IMG/VR virus record: IMGVR_UViG_3300030519_000033
Location: 1 to 33,090 of that record
Direction: 5' to 3' (one strand)
Source: a virus
DNA: 33,090 nucleotides
Below, in pieces: positions 12,467 to 21,354 of the stretch; the first letter of the stretch is position 1, and every line of letters begins with the position of its first letter. The notes beneath the pieces are model-generated. The model ran no database searches and was not told the origin of the DNA. It worked only from the letters and a program-made list of their open reading frames with translations. The translations under genes were made by a program, and so were the position numbers.

Positions 12467-13107
12467 TTGATTACTCAAAAATTCGACCCGGCGACATTCT
12501 GACGGTCAATAAAGTCCGCCACATTCCTCCGACCTACCACGCCGCACCCGGCGACCAAATCACGGTGGTGGACGTGGGTGCCGCTTACATCAAAGGTCAG
12601 AATCAACGGGGTGAAATCAGCGAGTTTGCCGGCCCGGATGGCGCGCGCCAGTTGACCGCCACGGGTAAAAATGTCCCCTACGGGAACCGAAACGCCTGTG
12701 AAAGCGCGCCCGGCACGGACACAACAAACCGCGTGTCCTTTCTCACCCTGGGAGACTTGACCCAGTGGTTTGATGAGCGGCATTGCCCATTTGCCCCCGA
12801 AGAGCGAAAGACCTGGCTCCAGAAACCTGACAATGAACAATGGTATTTCGTGCGCCTGGGTTTTATGAACGAGGTGCTCGTGGCGGCCCAGGAGCGGCAT
12901 CTATCAGTCGTCGCCGAGGTGTTGCAACGGTGCGCGAGTGAGGCCGACAAATTGCTAAAACAAATCGAAGACCGTGATGAAGAAATTAAAGCTCACCAGG
13001 ACATTTGTGCTCAATACGAAAACCGAATTGATTTAAAGAACGAGGAAATTGCCGGCCTAGCGGCCAGACTGAAACGGCGCGCCAAGTCACGCCGCCTGGC
13101 TAAATGA
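12463..13107 (+). CDS. Hypothetical protein with C-terminal coiled coil
   Basis: This is a 214-residue protein. The first 70 residues (SKIRPGDILTVNKVRHIPPT, then DQITVVDVGAAYIKGQNQ) read as a small beta-barrel domain. A middle segment has two Trp-containing stretches (LTQWFDERHCPF, EERKTWLQK). Residues 145-214 form a charged coiled coil ending in a very basic tail (ARLKRRAKSRRLAK). A DNA-associated scaffold or adaptor is possible. The ATG overlaps the upstream stop. Not recognised. Confidence 0.65.
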   Translation: MIDYSKIRPGDILTVNKVRHIPPTYHAAPGDQITVVDVGAAYIKGQNQRGEISEFAGPDGARQLTATGKNVPYGNRNACESAPGTDTTNRVSFLTLGDLTQWFDERHCPFAPEERKTWLQKPDNEQWYFVRLGFMNEVLVAAQERHLSVVAEVLQRCASEADKLLKQIEDRDEEIKAHQDICAQYENRIDLKNEEIAGLAARLKRRAKSRRLAK

Positions 13108-13139
13108 CCACCCCGCTCGAATATGAAAACCGGGAGTGA
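13104..13139 (+). other. 11-codon micro-ORF resembling the terminase N-terminus
   Basis: ATG 13104 overlaps the upstream stop (ATGA) and encodes MTTPLEYENRE before TGA at 13137. The large terminase starts MIPTLEYPKSKE, and the DNA CGCTCGAATAT occurs in both. It may be a fossil terminase start left when the gene at 13123 was inserted, or a coupling leader peptide. Confidence 0.3.
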
Positions 13140-13416
13140 ACTCATCGCCGCCGAGCGCAAGCGGCAAATCAAAGCCGAAGGCTGGACCCCGGAGCAAGAT
13201 GACACGCACCGCGCCAAACAAATGGCGCGCGCCGCCGAAAGCTACCCCTCCCTGCACACGTCACCCGACCATTACAATCAGCCGCCGGAGCCATGCCATG
13301 ATTGGCCGTGGTCAAAGAAATGGTGGAAACCATCCCGGGACACCATCCGAAATCTGGTGAAAGCCGGCGCGCTGATCGCGGCGGAAATTGATCGTCTGCA
13401 ACGCAAGCAGCCATGA
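13123..13416 (+). CDS. Conserved phage protein of unknown function
   Basis: This 97-residue protein shows a pattern I recognise from many phages: N-terminal AAERKRQIKAEGWTPEQDD, a DTHRAKQMARAA stretch, then WPWSKKWWKPSRDTIRNLVK and AGALIAAEIDRLQR. The family has no established function that I know. It is a soluble single domain. The start at 13123 lies inside a micro-ORF, and the stop overlaps the terminase ATG (ATGA). No unusual composition. Confidence 0.75.
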   Translation: MKTGSELIAAERKRQIKAEGWTPEQDDTHRAKQMARAAESYPSLHTSPDHYNQPPEPCHDWPWSKKWWKPSRDTIRNLVKAGALIAAEIDRLQRKQP

Positions 13417-15281
13417 TCCCCACGCTCGAATATCCGAAAAGCAAGGAGGCGGCGCTCGTGTGGACGCCGCACCCGGTCGTGGACCTGGTGGAGGGCGGCC
13501 GTTATCGCGCGCTGGAGGACACCGAAATCAAGGCGCTGCTGGCCGCCGGCACGCCGGGGCACGAGATCGAGGAGTATTGGCGCGAGCGCGAACAGCGCAT
13601 CCAGCGGTCCATTGATGATCCGTTGCGGCACGGCTTCGAGCTGCCGTTTTGGAATGACGTGCGGAAAATGCTGGCACGCAAGGATGAATTATTTGCGCTG
13701 GGGGGCAATGGTCCGGGCAAGACGGAGATCGGCGGCAAGCTGGTCTGTGAAAAATTATGCGAGGCCGGCGGCATGAAGGTTTTGTGTGTGGCCACCAACG
13801 ACGCGAGCAGCAAACAACTCCAGCAGGCCGGCGTCTATAAATATCTGCCCGTGACCGCGCGCGGGGTGAATGAGCGGCTGGGACCGCGCCGCCGGGACAC
13901 CGTGAAGAACATCACGTTTTCCCAAAAGAACGGTTTCACGGAAAGCACGTTCGTGCTGCCCAACCGTTCACAGTGCTGGTTCAAAACCGTGGAGCAATAC
14001 CTGCGCGACTCCAACTCGTTTGAAGGACCGGAGTATGACCTGGTCTGGATTGACGAGCCGGCCCCGATTGCGCTCATCACGACGTTGAGTTTCCGCATCG
14101 CCAAACGGCGCGGGAAATTCTTTTTCACGTTCACGGCCGTCAACGGGTTTGATGCGACCTGCGCCATGGTGTTGAACGGCGCGCGGGTTTTGCAAAGCCT
14201 GCCGATGAACTGGCAGTGGTCCCTGAACGCGGACCCCAACGACGGCCTGGACCCGGGCGGCGCGCCGGAGCCACGCATCAAAATCCCGGAGCTGGCGCTG
14301 GACGAGGTGCAGGTGAAGGACCTGCCCGCCGGCCACATGCCTTACCTGATGCAACCGCTCAACCCGGCGCAAGGCGTGATTTTCCTGTGGACGCAATGGA
14401 ATCGCTTTCTGCCGCGCTCGCGCGAAAACCCGGCCGTGCCGGCGGTGTTCGACAAGGTGGTGCGGAAAAGCAAGGGCACCGTGCGGATGCGCCTCTTTGG
14501 CTGGGCCGAGAAATTGAGCGGCTGCCAGTTTCCCGCGTTCAACCCGAACGTGCATGTCATCCCGCACCTGAAAATTGTGGAGATGCTTTATCCCTTGGAC
14601 GGGCAGGGCGGCCGGCTCACGACCTTCATGGCCTGCGACCCGGCGACGGCGCGCTCGTATTTCATGCTGTGGCTGGGCGTGGACAAGCTGGGCCGCAAAT
14701 TCATTTTCGACGAGTCGCCCCGGATGGAGGAAGGCGAGTGGGTGGGGGATGACGGCCAGCGCGGGGATGGCACGCGCTTGTATGGTGGCCGGGGCACGGA
14801 TTTTTACAAGGGTTACATCCGCGTGCGCGAACATGAACACGGCGTCACCGCCACGCGCCGTTTCGGCGATCCGCGCGCCTTCGCCACGGAGGCCGCCGCC
14901 AAGGATGGCGGCCGTTCGCTCCTCGAATTATTTCGGGACTGCGCGGAGGATGAGCCGGACCCGCTGCTGGCCGCCATGTTTTTCGAGCCGGCCAAGGTGA
15001 TGCGCTCGCTCCTGGCCGAGGCCGCGAGCGGGAGCCTGGACAAGATCAACGACGCCTTTGCCTACGATTCGGAAAAGGAAATCACGGTCGAGAATGAGCC
15101 GCACCTGTATGTGAGCGACCGCTGCCAGAATTTAATTCACGCGCTGCTCAACTGGGACCCGGCGCAAGGGGACAAGTCGCCCTGGAAGGACCCGGTGGAC
15201 GTGCTGCGGTATCTCTTCGGCGAGCCGCTGACGTATGTGGACCCCACCGTGCCGGAAATTGTGACGGGCAAAGGGTGGTGA
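13413..15281 (+). CDS. terL: Terminase large subunit
   Basis: This 622-residue DNA-packaging motor has an ATPase domain with Walker A-like LGGNGPGKTE (residues 96-105) and Walker B YDLVWIDEP (208-216). The nuclease domain is suggested by TTFMACDPATARSYFMLWLG, with the conserved Asp, and the late DPVDVLRYLFG motif. It cuts and pumps concatemeric DNA through the portal encoded next. ATG 13413 overlaps the previous stop. Length is at the upper end for large terminases (450-620 aa). Whether packaging is cos or headful cannot be told. Confidence 0.92.
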   Translation: MIPTLEYPKSKEAALVWTPHPVVDLVEGGRYRALEDTEIKALLAAGTPGHEIEEYWREREQRIQRSIDDPLRHGFELPFWNDVRKMLARKDELFALGGNGPGKTEIGGKLVCEKLCEAGGMKVLCVATNDASSKQLQQAGVYKYLPVTARGVNERLGPRRRDTVKNITFSQKNGFTESTFVLPNRSQCWFKTVEQYLRDSNSFEGPEYDLVWIDEPAPIALITTLSFRIAKRRGKFFFTFTAVNGFDATCAMVLNGARVLQSLPMNWQWSLNADPNDGLDPGGAPEPRIKIPELALDEVQVKDLPAGHMPYLMQPLNPAQGVIFLWTQWNRFLPRSRENPAVPAVFDKVVRKSKGTVRMRLFGWAEKLSGCQFPAFNPNVHVIPHLKIVEMLYPLDGQGGRLTTFMACDPATARSYFMLWLGVDKLGRKFIFDESPRMEEGEWVGDDGQRGDGTRLYGGRGTDFYKGYIRVREHEHGVTATRRFGDPRAFATEAAAKDGGRSLLELFRDCAEDEPDPLLAAMFFEPAKVMRSLLAEAASGSLDKINDAFAYDSEKEITVENEPHLYVSDRCQNLIHALLNWDPAQGDKSPWKDPVDVLRYLFGEPLTYVDPTVPEIVTGKGW

Positions 15282-15313
15282 TGAAACAAACTTAAAACAA
15301 ACCAAACAAAATT

Positions 15314-17572
15314 ATGAACGAACCAAACGAGACGGCAACGATCAACGGCAACCCCGGCGACCTTGACCCGATGGAACGGGCGGAGGAAACGCCCGACGTG
15401 AAGGTGTTGCAAGAGGAGCTGCAATACGCCTGGGATCAGGACTGCACCACTTACAATTCCACGGCCTACAAGGAGGATGTGCGTTATGCGCGCTGGCACG
15501 GGCAGACGGCCGACGGTTTGAAACACCGCGAGCGGATGGGGGACCGCGCCCAGCCGTATGACGGCGCGCCGGACACGCGCATCATGGTGGCGGATGATGT
15601 CATCAATTCGCTGGTGGATGTGCTCTACGCGGCGTTCTTCGGCGCGCGCGTGAAGACCGCGCCGACCACGGCGCGCACGCTCAACGTCGCGCAGGCGGCC
15701 GAGTGGCGCGCGGTGATTTCGTGGATGCTGCACGGCCCCCTGCGCGGGACGCTGATTGACGACGTGGAGCGCGCCGCCCAGTGGCAGAACACGATTGGCT
15801 GGTGTGTGCTGCACCCGAATTGGCGCAAGGAAAAGGTGATGAAAATGCAGACGCTGACCATGCAACAGATCATCCAGCTGGCGGCCCAGGCCGCGCCGCC
15901 ACCGCAAGGCCAGCCGGCCGCCGGCCAGAATCCGAACCCGCCGCCCGCGCCGCCGCAAAGCAGCCTCGAGGCGCGCGCGCCGGAAATGATCATGGACCCG
16001 GCGCTGGAAGACGCGGCGGTCGAATTATTCATGACTTTTTTTCCGGGCATGAACAAGCGCGAAAGCCGCCGGGTGGTGAAGCAGTTGCGCGAGGACCAGA
16101 CGGCGGATTTCCCGGTCGAGACGGACGGGCCGAATGTGCCGGAGCTGCGCGTGCTGATCCCCGGCCAGCACTTCGTCATGCCGCCGGAAAGCACGGCGCT
16201 GCCCGGCGAGGAGCGCTGGATGGCGGTGCGCGAATTTCTGTCCGAACAGGGCGTGCGCGCCCGCGCGGCCGAGGAGGATTGGAATGAGAAATTCACCGAG
16301 CGCCTTTGCAAGCAAAAGGGCATGGCCCTGAATGAAAGTGCGATTGAACACGCGGTGGACGAAAACATGAAGGACATCGAATTCTTTTACATGTATCAGA
16401 AACGCAATTCCGACAACGGGGTGCCCGGACTTTACTGCACCGTCCTCTCCATGTTTGTCAATCCGAGCGCCGGCAAGGACACCAGCGAAGCCGACTATGG
16501 CTACCATCGCCTGGCCGGCTTCGCGCACCATCAGCAGCCGTTCATCATCCTGCAAACCGAAGTCACCGGCCTGCGGCCGATGGACGCGCGCGGCGTGCCG
16601 GAAATTGTGATGACCCAGCAGAATGAAATGAAGAATTCGCGGGACCTGACTTATATTTTTCAGCAGCTCTCCGTGTGCCCGCCGCTGCAAAAGAAGGGCG
16701 CGCAAGCCAGCAAACTGCCGCCGGGCCTCACCCCCATGGGCATCGTCAACAACGTGAACGGCGGCGAGTGGAGCTGGTTTCCGCCCCCGGACGGCAACCC
16801 GGAAGTGGCGTTCAAGCTGATTGAAATGGTGCGCAAAGAAGTGGAAGACCATTTCGGGATCGCCCGGCCGGACAGCATCCCCTCGCGCGCCATGGGCCGG
16901 ATGCAACGGATCGTCACGCGCTGGCTCGCCAAGTGGGGCGAGGCGCTCTGGCAGCTTTCCGTGCTCGCCTACCAGAACCTTTCGCCGGCGGAATTGCAGG
17001 AAATCCTCGGCCGCAAGCCGCTGCTCAACGCGGACCTGGTGGCGCAACAGCGTTTGATGCTCTGGTTTGAGACGCGCTCGATGGACAGCGATTGGTTGGA
17101 TGACATGATCAAAAACATCATCCAGCTTTTGCAGGTGGACACGGGCGGGACCATTGACCGCTCCAAGCTCATCAACTTTCTGCTCGCCTACATGGACCCG
17201 GCGCTGGGTGAGGAAGTCACCCTGGACCAGGCCGGCGCGAAACAGGCGATGTTTAAGGAGGTGCGCGATGAGATTGACAGCATCATGGCCGGCAACAAGC
17301 CCATGCTGCGCGAGAATGATCCCACGGCCGGCATGAAATTGGAATTCGGCAAGCAGGTGGTGATGGGCAATGCGCGCTACAAAATGGCGCTGACGGCGAA
17401 ACTGCCCAACGGCCAAAGCAATCCGAATTTTCAGGAGGACCGCGCGGCGGATTTGCAGACGTATCAGAAAAATCTGGAGCATAACCACCAGGAAATGGTG
17501 ACGAGCAAGATGCAGGGCCGGCTCGGCACCAAGGACACCGGCACCGGGCCGGTGAGCGAGGGGGCGAAATGA
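15314..17572 (+). CDS. Portal protein
   Basis: This 752-residue protein follows terminase and precedes scaffold and capsid genes, the standard portal position. Its size is like P22-type portals (about 725 aa). Features include an N-terminal DVRYARWHGQTADGLKHRER and DDVINSLVDVLYAAFFG, a Pro/Gln-rich loop near residues 195-220, a long helical C-terminal part (PSRAMGRMQRIVTRWLAKWG, ILQEIL-like segments) and a disordered Gln/Gly-rich end. The dodecameric ring would be the DNA gate. ATG 15314 is preceded by AAACCAAACAAAATT, with no Shine-Dalgarno. Confidence 0.85.
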   Translation: MNEPNETATINGNPGDLDPMERAEETPDVKVLQEELQYAWDQDCTTYNSTAYKEDVRYARWHGQTADGLKHRERMGDRAQPYDGAPDTRIMVADDVINSLVDVLYAAFFGARVKTAPTTARTLNVAQAAEWRAVISWMLHGPLRGTLIDDVERAAQWQNTIGWCVLHPNWRKEKVMKMQTLTMQQIIQLAAQAAPPPQGQPAAGQNPNPPPAPPQSSLEARAPEMIMDPALEDAAVELFMTFFPGMNKRESRRVVKQLREDQTADFPVETDGPNVPELRVLIPGQHFVMPPESTALPGEERWMAVREFLSEQGVRARAAEEDWNEKFTERLCKQKGMALNESAIEHAVDENMKDIEFFYMYQKRNSDNGVPGLYCTVLSMFVNPSAGKDTSEADYGYHRLAGFAHHQQPFIILQTEVTGLRPMDARGVPEIVMTQQNEMKNSRDLTYIFQQLSVCPPLQKKGAQASKLPPGLTPMGIVNNVNGGEWSWFPPPDGNPEVAFKLIEMVRKEVEDHFGIARPDSIPSRAMGRMQRIVTRWLAKWGEALWQLSVLAYQNLSPAELQEILGRKPLLNADLVAQQRLMLWFETRSMDSDWLDDMIKNIIQLLQVDTGGTIDRSKLINFLLAYMDPALGEEVTLDQAGAKQAMFKEVRDEIDSIMAGNKPMLRENDPTAGMKLEFGKQVVMGNARYKMALTAKLPNGQSNPNFQEDRAADLQTYQKNLEHNHQEMVTSKMQGRLGTKDTGTGPVSEGAK

Positions 17573-17931
17573 AAACCAAACCTGACTCCATTTGGAACCG
17601 GCTCATCAAACGCCTGCTGCCGGCAGATTATCACGAGCGGCCGGCCCCGGACCTGGACCAAAACTCTAGCACGCTGGCGCGGCTCCAGGAGAATGACCCG
17701 GTTTATCGCGCGGTGATGGACCATGCGTTCGTCCAGTTTGCCAACGCGCTCAACGAGGTGCTGGACCCGACCCAACCGCGCGACAAACGGGTCAGCGCGG
17801 CCGACAGTGCCATCGGCCTGCGGCAGTTCATCGAAGACATTGAATATCGGCGGGCGGGTTGGAATGAGGAGCGCGTAAAACAGCTGCGCGCCGAAGCGGC
17901 GGCCCGGCGGCCAAAGGAAACGAGCCAATGA
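17569..17931 (+). CDS. Hypothetical protein after portal
   Basis: This 120-residue soluble helical protein (NRLIKRLLPADYHERPAPDL, then VYRAVMDHAFVQFANALNEV and IGLRQFIEDIEYRRAGWNEE) is coupled to portal by ATGA and to the next gene by ATGA. The position suggests a small head-assembly or packaging accessory; no family is recognised. Confidence 0.6.
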   Translation: MKTKPDSIWNRLIKRLLPADYHERPAPDLDQNSSTLARLQENDPVYRAVMDHAFVQFANALNEVLDPTQPRDKRVSAADSAIGLRQFIEDIEYRRAGWNEERVKQLRAEAAARRPKETSQ

Positions 17932-18143
17932 AGGAACAGCTTTTGCTCCCGATCAAACTGGGCGACGCGGACTTGATGCCGGTGGGCAAACACGCCGGCA
18001 CGCGCATGGCGGACGTGCCGGTGGATTACCTCCATTACCTGTGGCGACACGGCAAGAAAGATTTACCCGGCTGCCCGGTCGCGGACTACATCCGGCGCAA
18101 TCTGCCGGCGTTCAAAATAAAATACTCCGCCGGGATTTGGTGA
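17928..18143 (+). CDS. DUF3820 family protein
   Basis: This 71-residue protein has the DUF3820 signature: MPVGKHAGTRMADVPVDYLH (residues 17-36), then YLW and L..YIRRNLPAFK, comparable to MPFGKYKGk.l.dvP..YL.wl......l...i...L. The family is found in phages and bacteria and has no firmly assigned biochemical role. It overlaps its neighbours at both ends (ATGA upstream, TGATG downstream). Confidence 0.75.
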   Translation: MKEQLLLPIKLGDADLMPVGKHAGTRMADVPVDYLHYLWRHGKKDLPGCPVADYIRRNLPAFKIKYSAGIW

Positions 18144-18379
18144 TGCCGGACATGACTACCGAGCTTGAAAATTCCGTGCTGGCCGTGCGCACGCTGCCCC
18201 CGCGCCAGCGCGAAATGCTGTGTTTCCTGGGCCAAGGTTTCCAGAAAAAGGAAATCTCGGAGCGTTTGGGGATCAGCCTCAAAACGGTGGAACATCATTG
18301 TGAACGTCTCTATCTCCACCTGGCCATTCACAATTCCCGCGAGGCGGTCCGCATCGCCTTCCACGCCCAACTGGTCTAA
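18143..18379 (+). CDS. Stand-alone LuxR/GerE-type HTH protein
   Basis: This 78-residue protein is almost only a LuxR_C HTH: LPPRQREMLCFLGQGFQKKE, ISERLGISLKTVEHHCERLY, then LHIAIHNSREAVRIA-like helix (residues 17-70). Conserved features such as L..RE.E.L....G...KeIa..L.iS..TV..H are present. No receiver or ligand domain. It would bind DNA, perhaps to time late or capsid gene expression; a terminator and structured leader follow directly. The ATG overlaps the previous TGA (TGATG). Confidence 0.85.
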   Translation: MPDMTTELENSVLAVRTLPPRQREMLCFLGQGFQKKEISERLGISLKTVEHHCERLYLHLAIHNSREAVRIAFHAQLV

Positions 18380-18381
18380 AC

Positions 18382-18417
18382 CGGCAATGGGGTTTTTACC
18401 CCCGTTGCCGTTTCTTC
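18382..18417 (+). terminator. Intrinsic terminator after LuxR-type gene
   Basis: CGGCAA (18382-18387) and GGGG (18389-18392) pair with CCCC (18400-18403) and TTGCCG (18405-18410) around a T-rich loop, followed by TTTCTT. It separates the portal transcript from the scaffold/capsid genes. Confidence 0.65.
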
Positions 18418-18552
18418 GTTCGAGACTATAACTGTAAGCCGAACCGTTTCACGCGCACCGCAGTCGCGTAAAACCCCGGGCGGAAACTTCCGCCGGGTGC
18501 TTCTCTGCGAGTCCCCCAACGCGACGCACTGATTGCGTCCCTAAACAAAATC
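18418..18552 (+). promoter_or_regulatory. Structured leader upstream of scaffold and capsid genes
   Basis: The leader has two hairpins: CCCGGGCGGAA with TTCCGCCGGG (18475-18497, one bulged G) and GACGCA-CTGAT-TGCGTC (18523-18539). It ends in CCCTAAACAAAATC before ATG 18553. No clear -35/-10 pair is seen. It could be an mRNA-stabilising or regulatory 5' leader for the most highly expressed genes. Confidence 0.4.
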
Positions 18553-19791
18553 ATGGCTGAACCAACCATAAAACCAAACGGGGTCGTGAATCCCCCGGTC
18601 GCGGCGAGTCCTGCGGCAAGAATCACTGTCCCCACTGGTCCCGTCTCGGCGGCGGCCGGCGAAGCGATCCTGACTGATGCGCTCACAAATGCCTTTTTGG
18701 AGCCAGGCACGCGGGGAGAACAACCAAAAGGCGAGGCGGGTAAACCCGCCCCGACCGGAACAGCAGCCGGCGCGGCTGCCCCGGACCCGGAAAATAAAAA
18801 TTTAGCGCCGGAACACAATGCGGAACAGGAAGAGGCGGAACTGGCGGCCCGCGCCCAAGCCAATGGCGTGACGGTCGCGGAACAGTCGCAGGCGGAAACG
18901 GATGAACTGGCGCGGCTCGAAGCGCGGGCGGCCGAACTGGGTCAGACGGTGGAACAGGTGGCGGCGGGCGAAGAGGCCGAGGCCACGGCCAAGGCCGGCA
19001 AGACTTACACGCAGGAACAGGTGGAGGGTTTGATTCTCAAACGGGTGAAGAACCTGGGGGAGGAAAACGCGGAGTTGAAACGGCAACTGGCGGCCAAGCC
19101 GGTGGCGGCCGGACCCGGGGCGGGCCGGTTGGACAACGTGAACGACGTGGCCAAGCTGGCGGAAATTTCCGCCGAGGCGCGGGAAGGTCTGAAGTTCACG
19201 GGCAAGATGATCCGGCAACTCGCGTATGCGCCGCAGGCGGTCGCGGAAAAGTTTCAGGAAATGGCGGCGAACAACCCGGCGGTGGCGGCGCGGTTTCGGA
19301 ACGAGGCCGGCGAGGATGATTTCAGCGTGGCGCGCATGTCGGCGGTGCTGGAGGAGTCCGAAGAAAATCTGACCGCGCAGGCGGAGGCCGTGCCGGTGCG
19401 CCAGGCGTATCTGGAAACCTACGAAAAATCGCACGCCGTGGCCTTGAAAGTTCACCCGTGGCTGGGTGACGCGGAGGATGAACGGACGATCCAGTTTCGC
19501 AACATCGAGCGGGCGCTGCCCGGCGTGAAGGCGGCGGCGAGCTGGGAATACTGGGTGGCCTGCGCGGTGGAACGGCACCTGGAGCTGACGCAGGCGGCGG
19601 CGAAGGCGGCCCCGGCCAATGGCAAAGGGAAGTTCATCCCCAAAGTGGTGTTTCCGAAATCGGCGGCGCGCGGCGGCAACCGGCCGGCGGTGAACGGCGA
19701 CCAGCGCAAGGCGGCGCTGGACAACCTGCGCAAAACCGGCTCGGAGAAAGACCTGCAAGTGGCATTGGAAACGATCCTGGGACAGCGGTGA
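18553..19791 (+). CDS. Putative capsid scaffolding protein
   Basis: This 412-residue, acidic, Ala/Glu-rich protein sits directly before the major capsid gene. The first 90 residues are Pro/Ala/Gly-rich and disordered. A central part (residues 95-180) is coiled-coil-like (AELAARAQANGVTVAEQSQA, later EEAEATAKAGKTYTQEQVEG). The C-terminal part is helical with a basic end (GKGKFIPKVVFPKSAARGGN), suited to bind capsid subunits. Composition and location are those of scaffolds; there is no sequence signature that proves it. No protease domain seen. Confidence 0.7.
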   Translation: MAEPTIKPNGVVNPPVAASPAARITVPTGPVSAAAGEAILTDALTNAFLEPGTRGEQPKGEAGKPAPTGTAAGAAAPDPENKNLAPEHNAEQEEAELAARAQANGVTVAEQSQAETDELARLEARAAELGQTVEQVAAGEEAEATAKAGKTYTQEQVEGLILKRVKNLGEENAELKRQLAAKPVAAGPGAGRLDNVNDVAKLAEISAEAREGLKFTGKMIRQLAYAPQAVAEKFQEMAANNPAVAARFRNEAGEDDFSVARMSAVLEESEENLTAQAEAVPVRQAYLETYEKSHAVALKVHPWLGDAEDERTIQFRNIERALPGVKAAASWEYWVACAVERHLELTQAAAKAAPANGKGKFIPKVVFPKSAARGGNRPAVNGDQRKAALDNLRKTGSEKDLQVALETILGQR

Positions 19792-19837
19792 AAGTGCATT
19801 GTGCGACGGATAACGCGGTTTATGGAAAAGGCATTTT

Positions 19838-20953
19838 ATGGCAATCACAGCAGAACCAAATTTACGGCAGGCGAGCAGCGCCTATCGGGACCTCGCGTTT
19901 GAGGACCTGATGGACGTGCTGGACCTGTTCGACCCGGCGGCAACGCCGATGTCAACCCTTTGCAAGACGGAGGCAAAACTGGACAACGTCACGACCGACT
20001 GGGAAGTGGACAAATACGGGGTGCCGAATGGCGCTTTGGGACCGGGCGACGCGTATGCGTTGCAGGCGGGCGAAATCGCGGACGTGACCACCACGCGCCG
20101 CAAGATGGGCAACGGCGGGCAGCTTTTCCGGCGCGGGTTCGGGTCCGGCTACATCGCCGAGCGCGTGCCCCGGCTGCCGGGCACGGGCAAGGGCATCCTC
20201 GCCTCCGCCTACACGAAATTTCTCATCATGCTCAAGCAGGACATCGAGGTTGGCCTCTCCAGCTTTGACCAGACGTATAACACCGACACGGGCGGTTCGA
20301 CCGGCGGCACCATGGCGGGATTGCGGATGATGATTGACCCGGCCAACGCCTACGCGAACGCGAACGCGATGGTCCCCGGCAAGCCGACGGACATCCACAG
20401 CGCCCCGGCGGCCGCGTGCGTGACGGGTTCCCTCGCCGCCAACTTCAACCTGTCGCTCATCAAGACGATGCTGTCCGCCCTGTTTGATAACGTGCAGCGC
20501 GACCGGGAATACTGGTGCCTGTGCAACAAGGGCCTTAACCAGGCGTTTTCGGGTCTGACCGATCCGCAGGCCCTCGGCGGCAACGTGGCCAACTCGACCC
20601 CGGCGCAACAGCGCATTTTCACCAAGGACCAGGACGACGAGACGTTCAAGCAGATCATCACGATTGTGCGGACGGACTTCGGGACCTTGAAGAAGATGCT
20701 GGCTCCGCTGATGGGCACGACGGCCTCGGACATCAACGGCGTGCCGACGGCGGTGCGCGCCAACCGCGTGTTCACCGGCCAGCCGAACTACGGTTACATC
20801 ATCCCGGCGGAGAAGCTCGCCAAAAGGTGGGGCTTCCCGATTGACACGGATGAACTCGGACACGACGGCTCGGGCGTCACCCGGATGCTCTTCACCTATC
20901 TGACCCTCGTGGTCTATAACCCCCAGGGCTTCGGCTTCATGGCGTTGACCTAA
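19838..20953 (+). CDS. Major capsid protein (SU10/DUF5309-like)
   Basis: This is a 371-residue protein. The N-terminal region (SAYRDLAFEDLMDVLDLFDP, AATPMSTLCKTEAKLDNVTT, DWEVDKYG) and the GEIADVTTTRRKMGNGGQLF, RRGFGSGYIAERVP stretch match the SU10-type/DUF5309 capsid pattern (HK97 fold). It forms the icosahedral shell. An AAAAGG-type ribosome site lies eight bases upstream of ATG 19838. It follows scaffold by 46 bases, as in many phages. Codon use is that of the surrounding high-GC genes. Confidence 0.8.
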   Translation: MAITAEPNLRQASSAYRDLAFEDLMDVLDLFDPAATPMSTLCKTEAKLDNVTTDWEVDKYGVPNGALGPGDAYALQAGEIADVTTTRRKMGNGGQLFRRGFGSGYIAERVPRLPGTGKGILASAYTKFLIMLKQDIEVGLSSFDQTYNTDTGGSTGGTMAGLRMMIDPANAYANANAMVPGKPTDIHSAPAAACVTGSLAANFNLSLIKTMLSALFDNVQRDREYWCLCNKGLNQAFSGLTDPQALGGNVANSTPAQQRIFTKDQDDETFKQIITIVRTDFGTLKKMLAPLMGTTASDINGVPTAVRANRVFTGQPNYGYIIPAEKLAKRWGFPIDTDELGHDGSGVTRMLFTYLTLVVYNPQGFGFMALT

Positions 20954-20984
20954 AACCAACCGCAATCATCAACCACACAAAATT

Positions 20985-21350
20985 ATGATTCATTACGATG
21001 AAATTCGCACGGCGCTGGTGAAACTCAAACCCGGCGAACTGCTGATCCTGCGAGTCGAGGGGATGCTTTCCCCCGGCAAGAACTTGCAGACGGGCGAACC
21101 GCTGTTGCCCAAGCTGCGCAACGGCACGCTGGTGAGAGTGGTCAAGGGCGGGCTGGACAATGTGACGGTGGCGACCGAGGACGGTCAGCTCATGGAAGTG
21201 TTGGCCCACACGACGGGCGCGCGGCACCTCTCTGTGGCGCTGGATAACAAGGAGCAGCCGCTCAAGGCGTTCCCCACGGCGGTAAAGAACACGGAAAAGC
21301 CGGTGGCCGGCCAAAAGAACCTGCCGCCGTCGCCGGACCTCGGCAACTGA
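20985..21350 (+). CDS. Hypothetical head-associated protein
   Basis: This 121-residue protein begins MIHYDEIRTALVKLKPGELL. A beta-rich middle (LRNGTLVRVVKGGLDNVTVA, TEDGQLMEVLAH) and a Pro/Lys-rich disordered tail suggest a small capsid accessory or decoration protein, given its place right after the capsid gene. The ATG follows AACCACACAAAATT. A terminator ends this unit. Not recognised by family. Confidence 0.6.
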   Translation: MIHYDEIRTALVKLKPGELLILRVEGMLSPGKNLQTGEPLLPKLRNGTLVRVVKGGLDNVTVATEDGQLMEVLAHTTGARHLSVALDNKEQPLKAFPTAVKNTEKPVAGQKNLPPSPDLGN

Positions 21351-21354
21351 TTTT

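Noticed and set aside
13968-14840. Minus-strand frame opposite terminase
   Set aside because: His/Arg-rich shadow of the terminase gene; no start context and no family features.
16025-17488. 487-codon minus-strand frame opposite portal
   Set aside because: Codon-periodicity shadow of the portal gene; composition is not protein-like.
18802-19848. Minus-strand frame opposite scaffold
   Set aside because: Arg/His/Leu-rich shadow; overlaps a well-placed scaffold gene.
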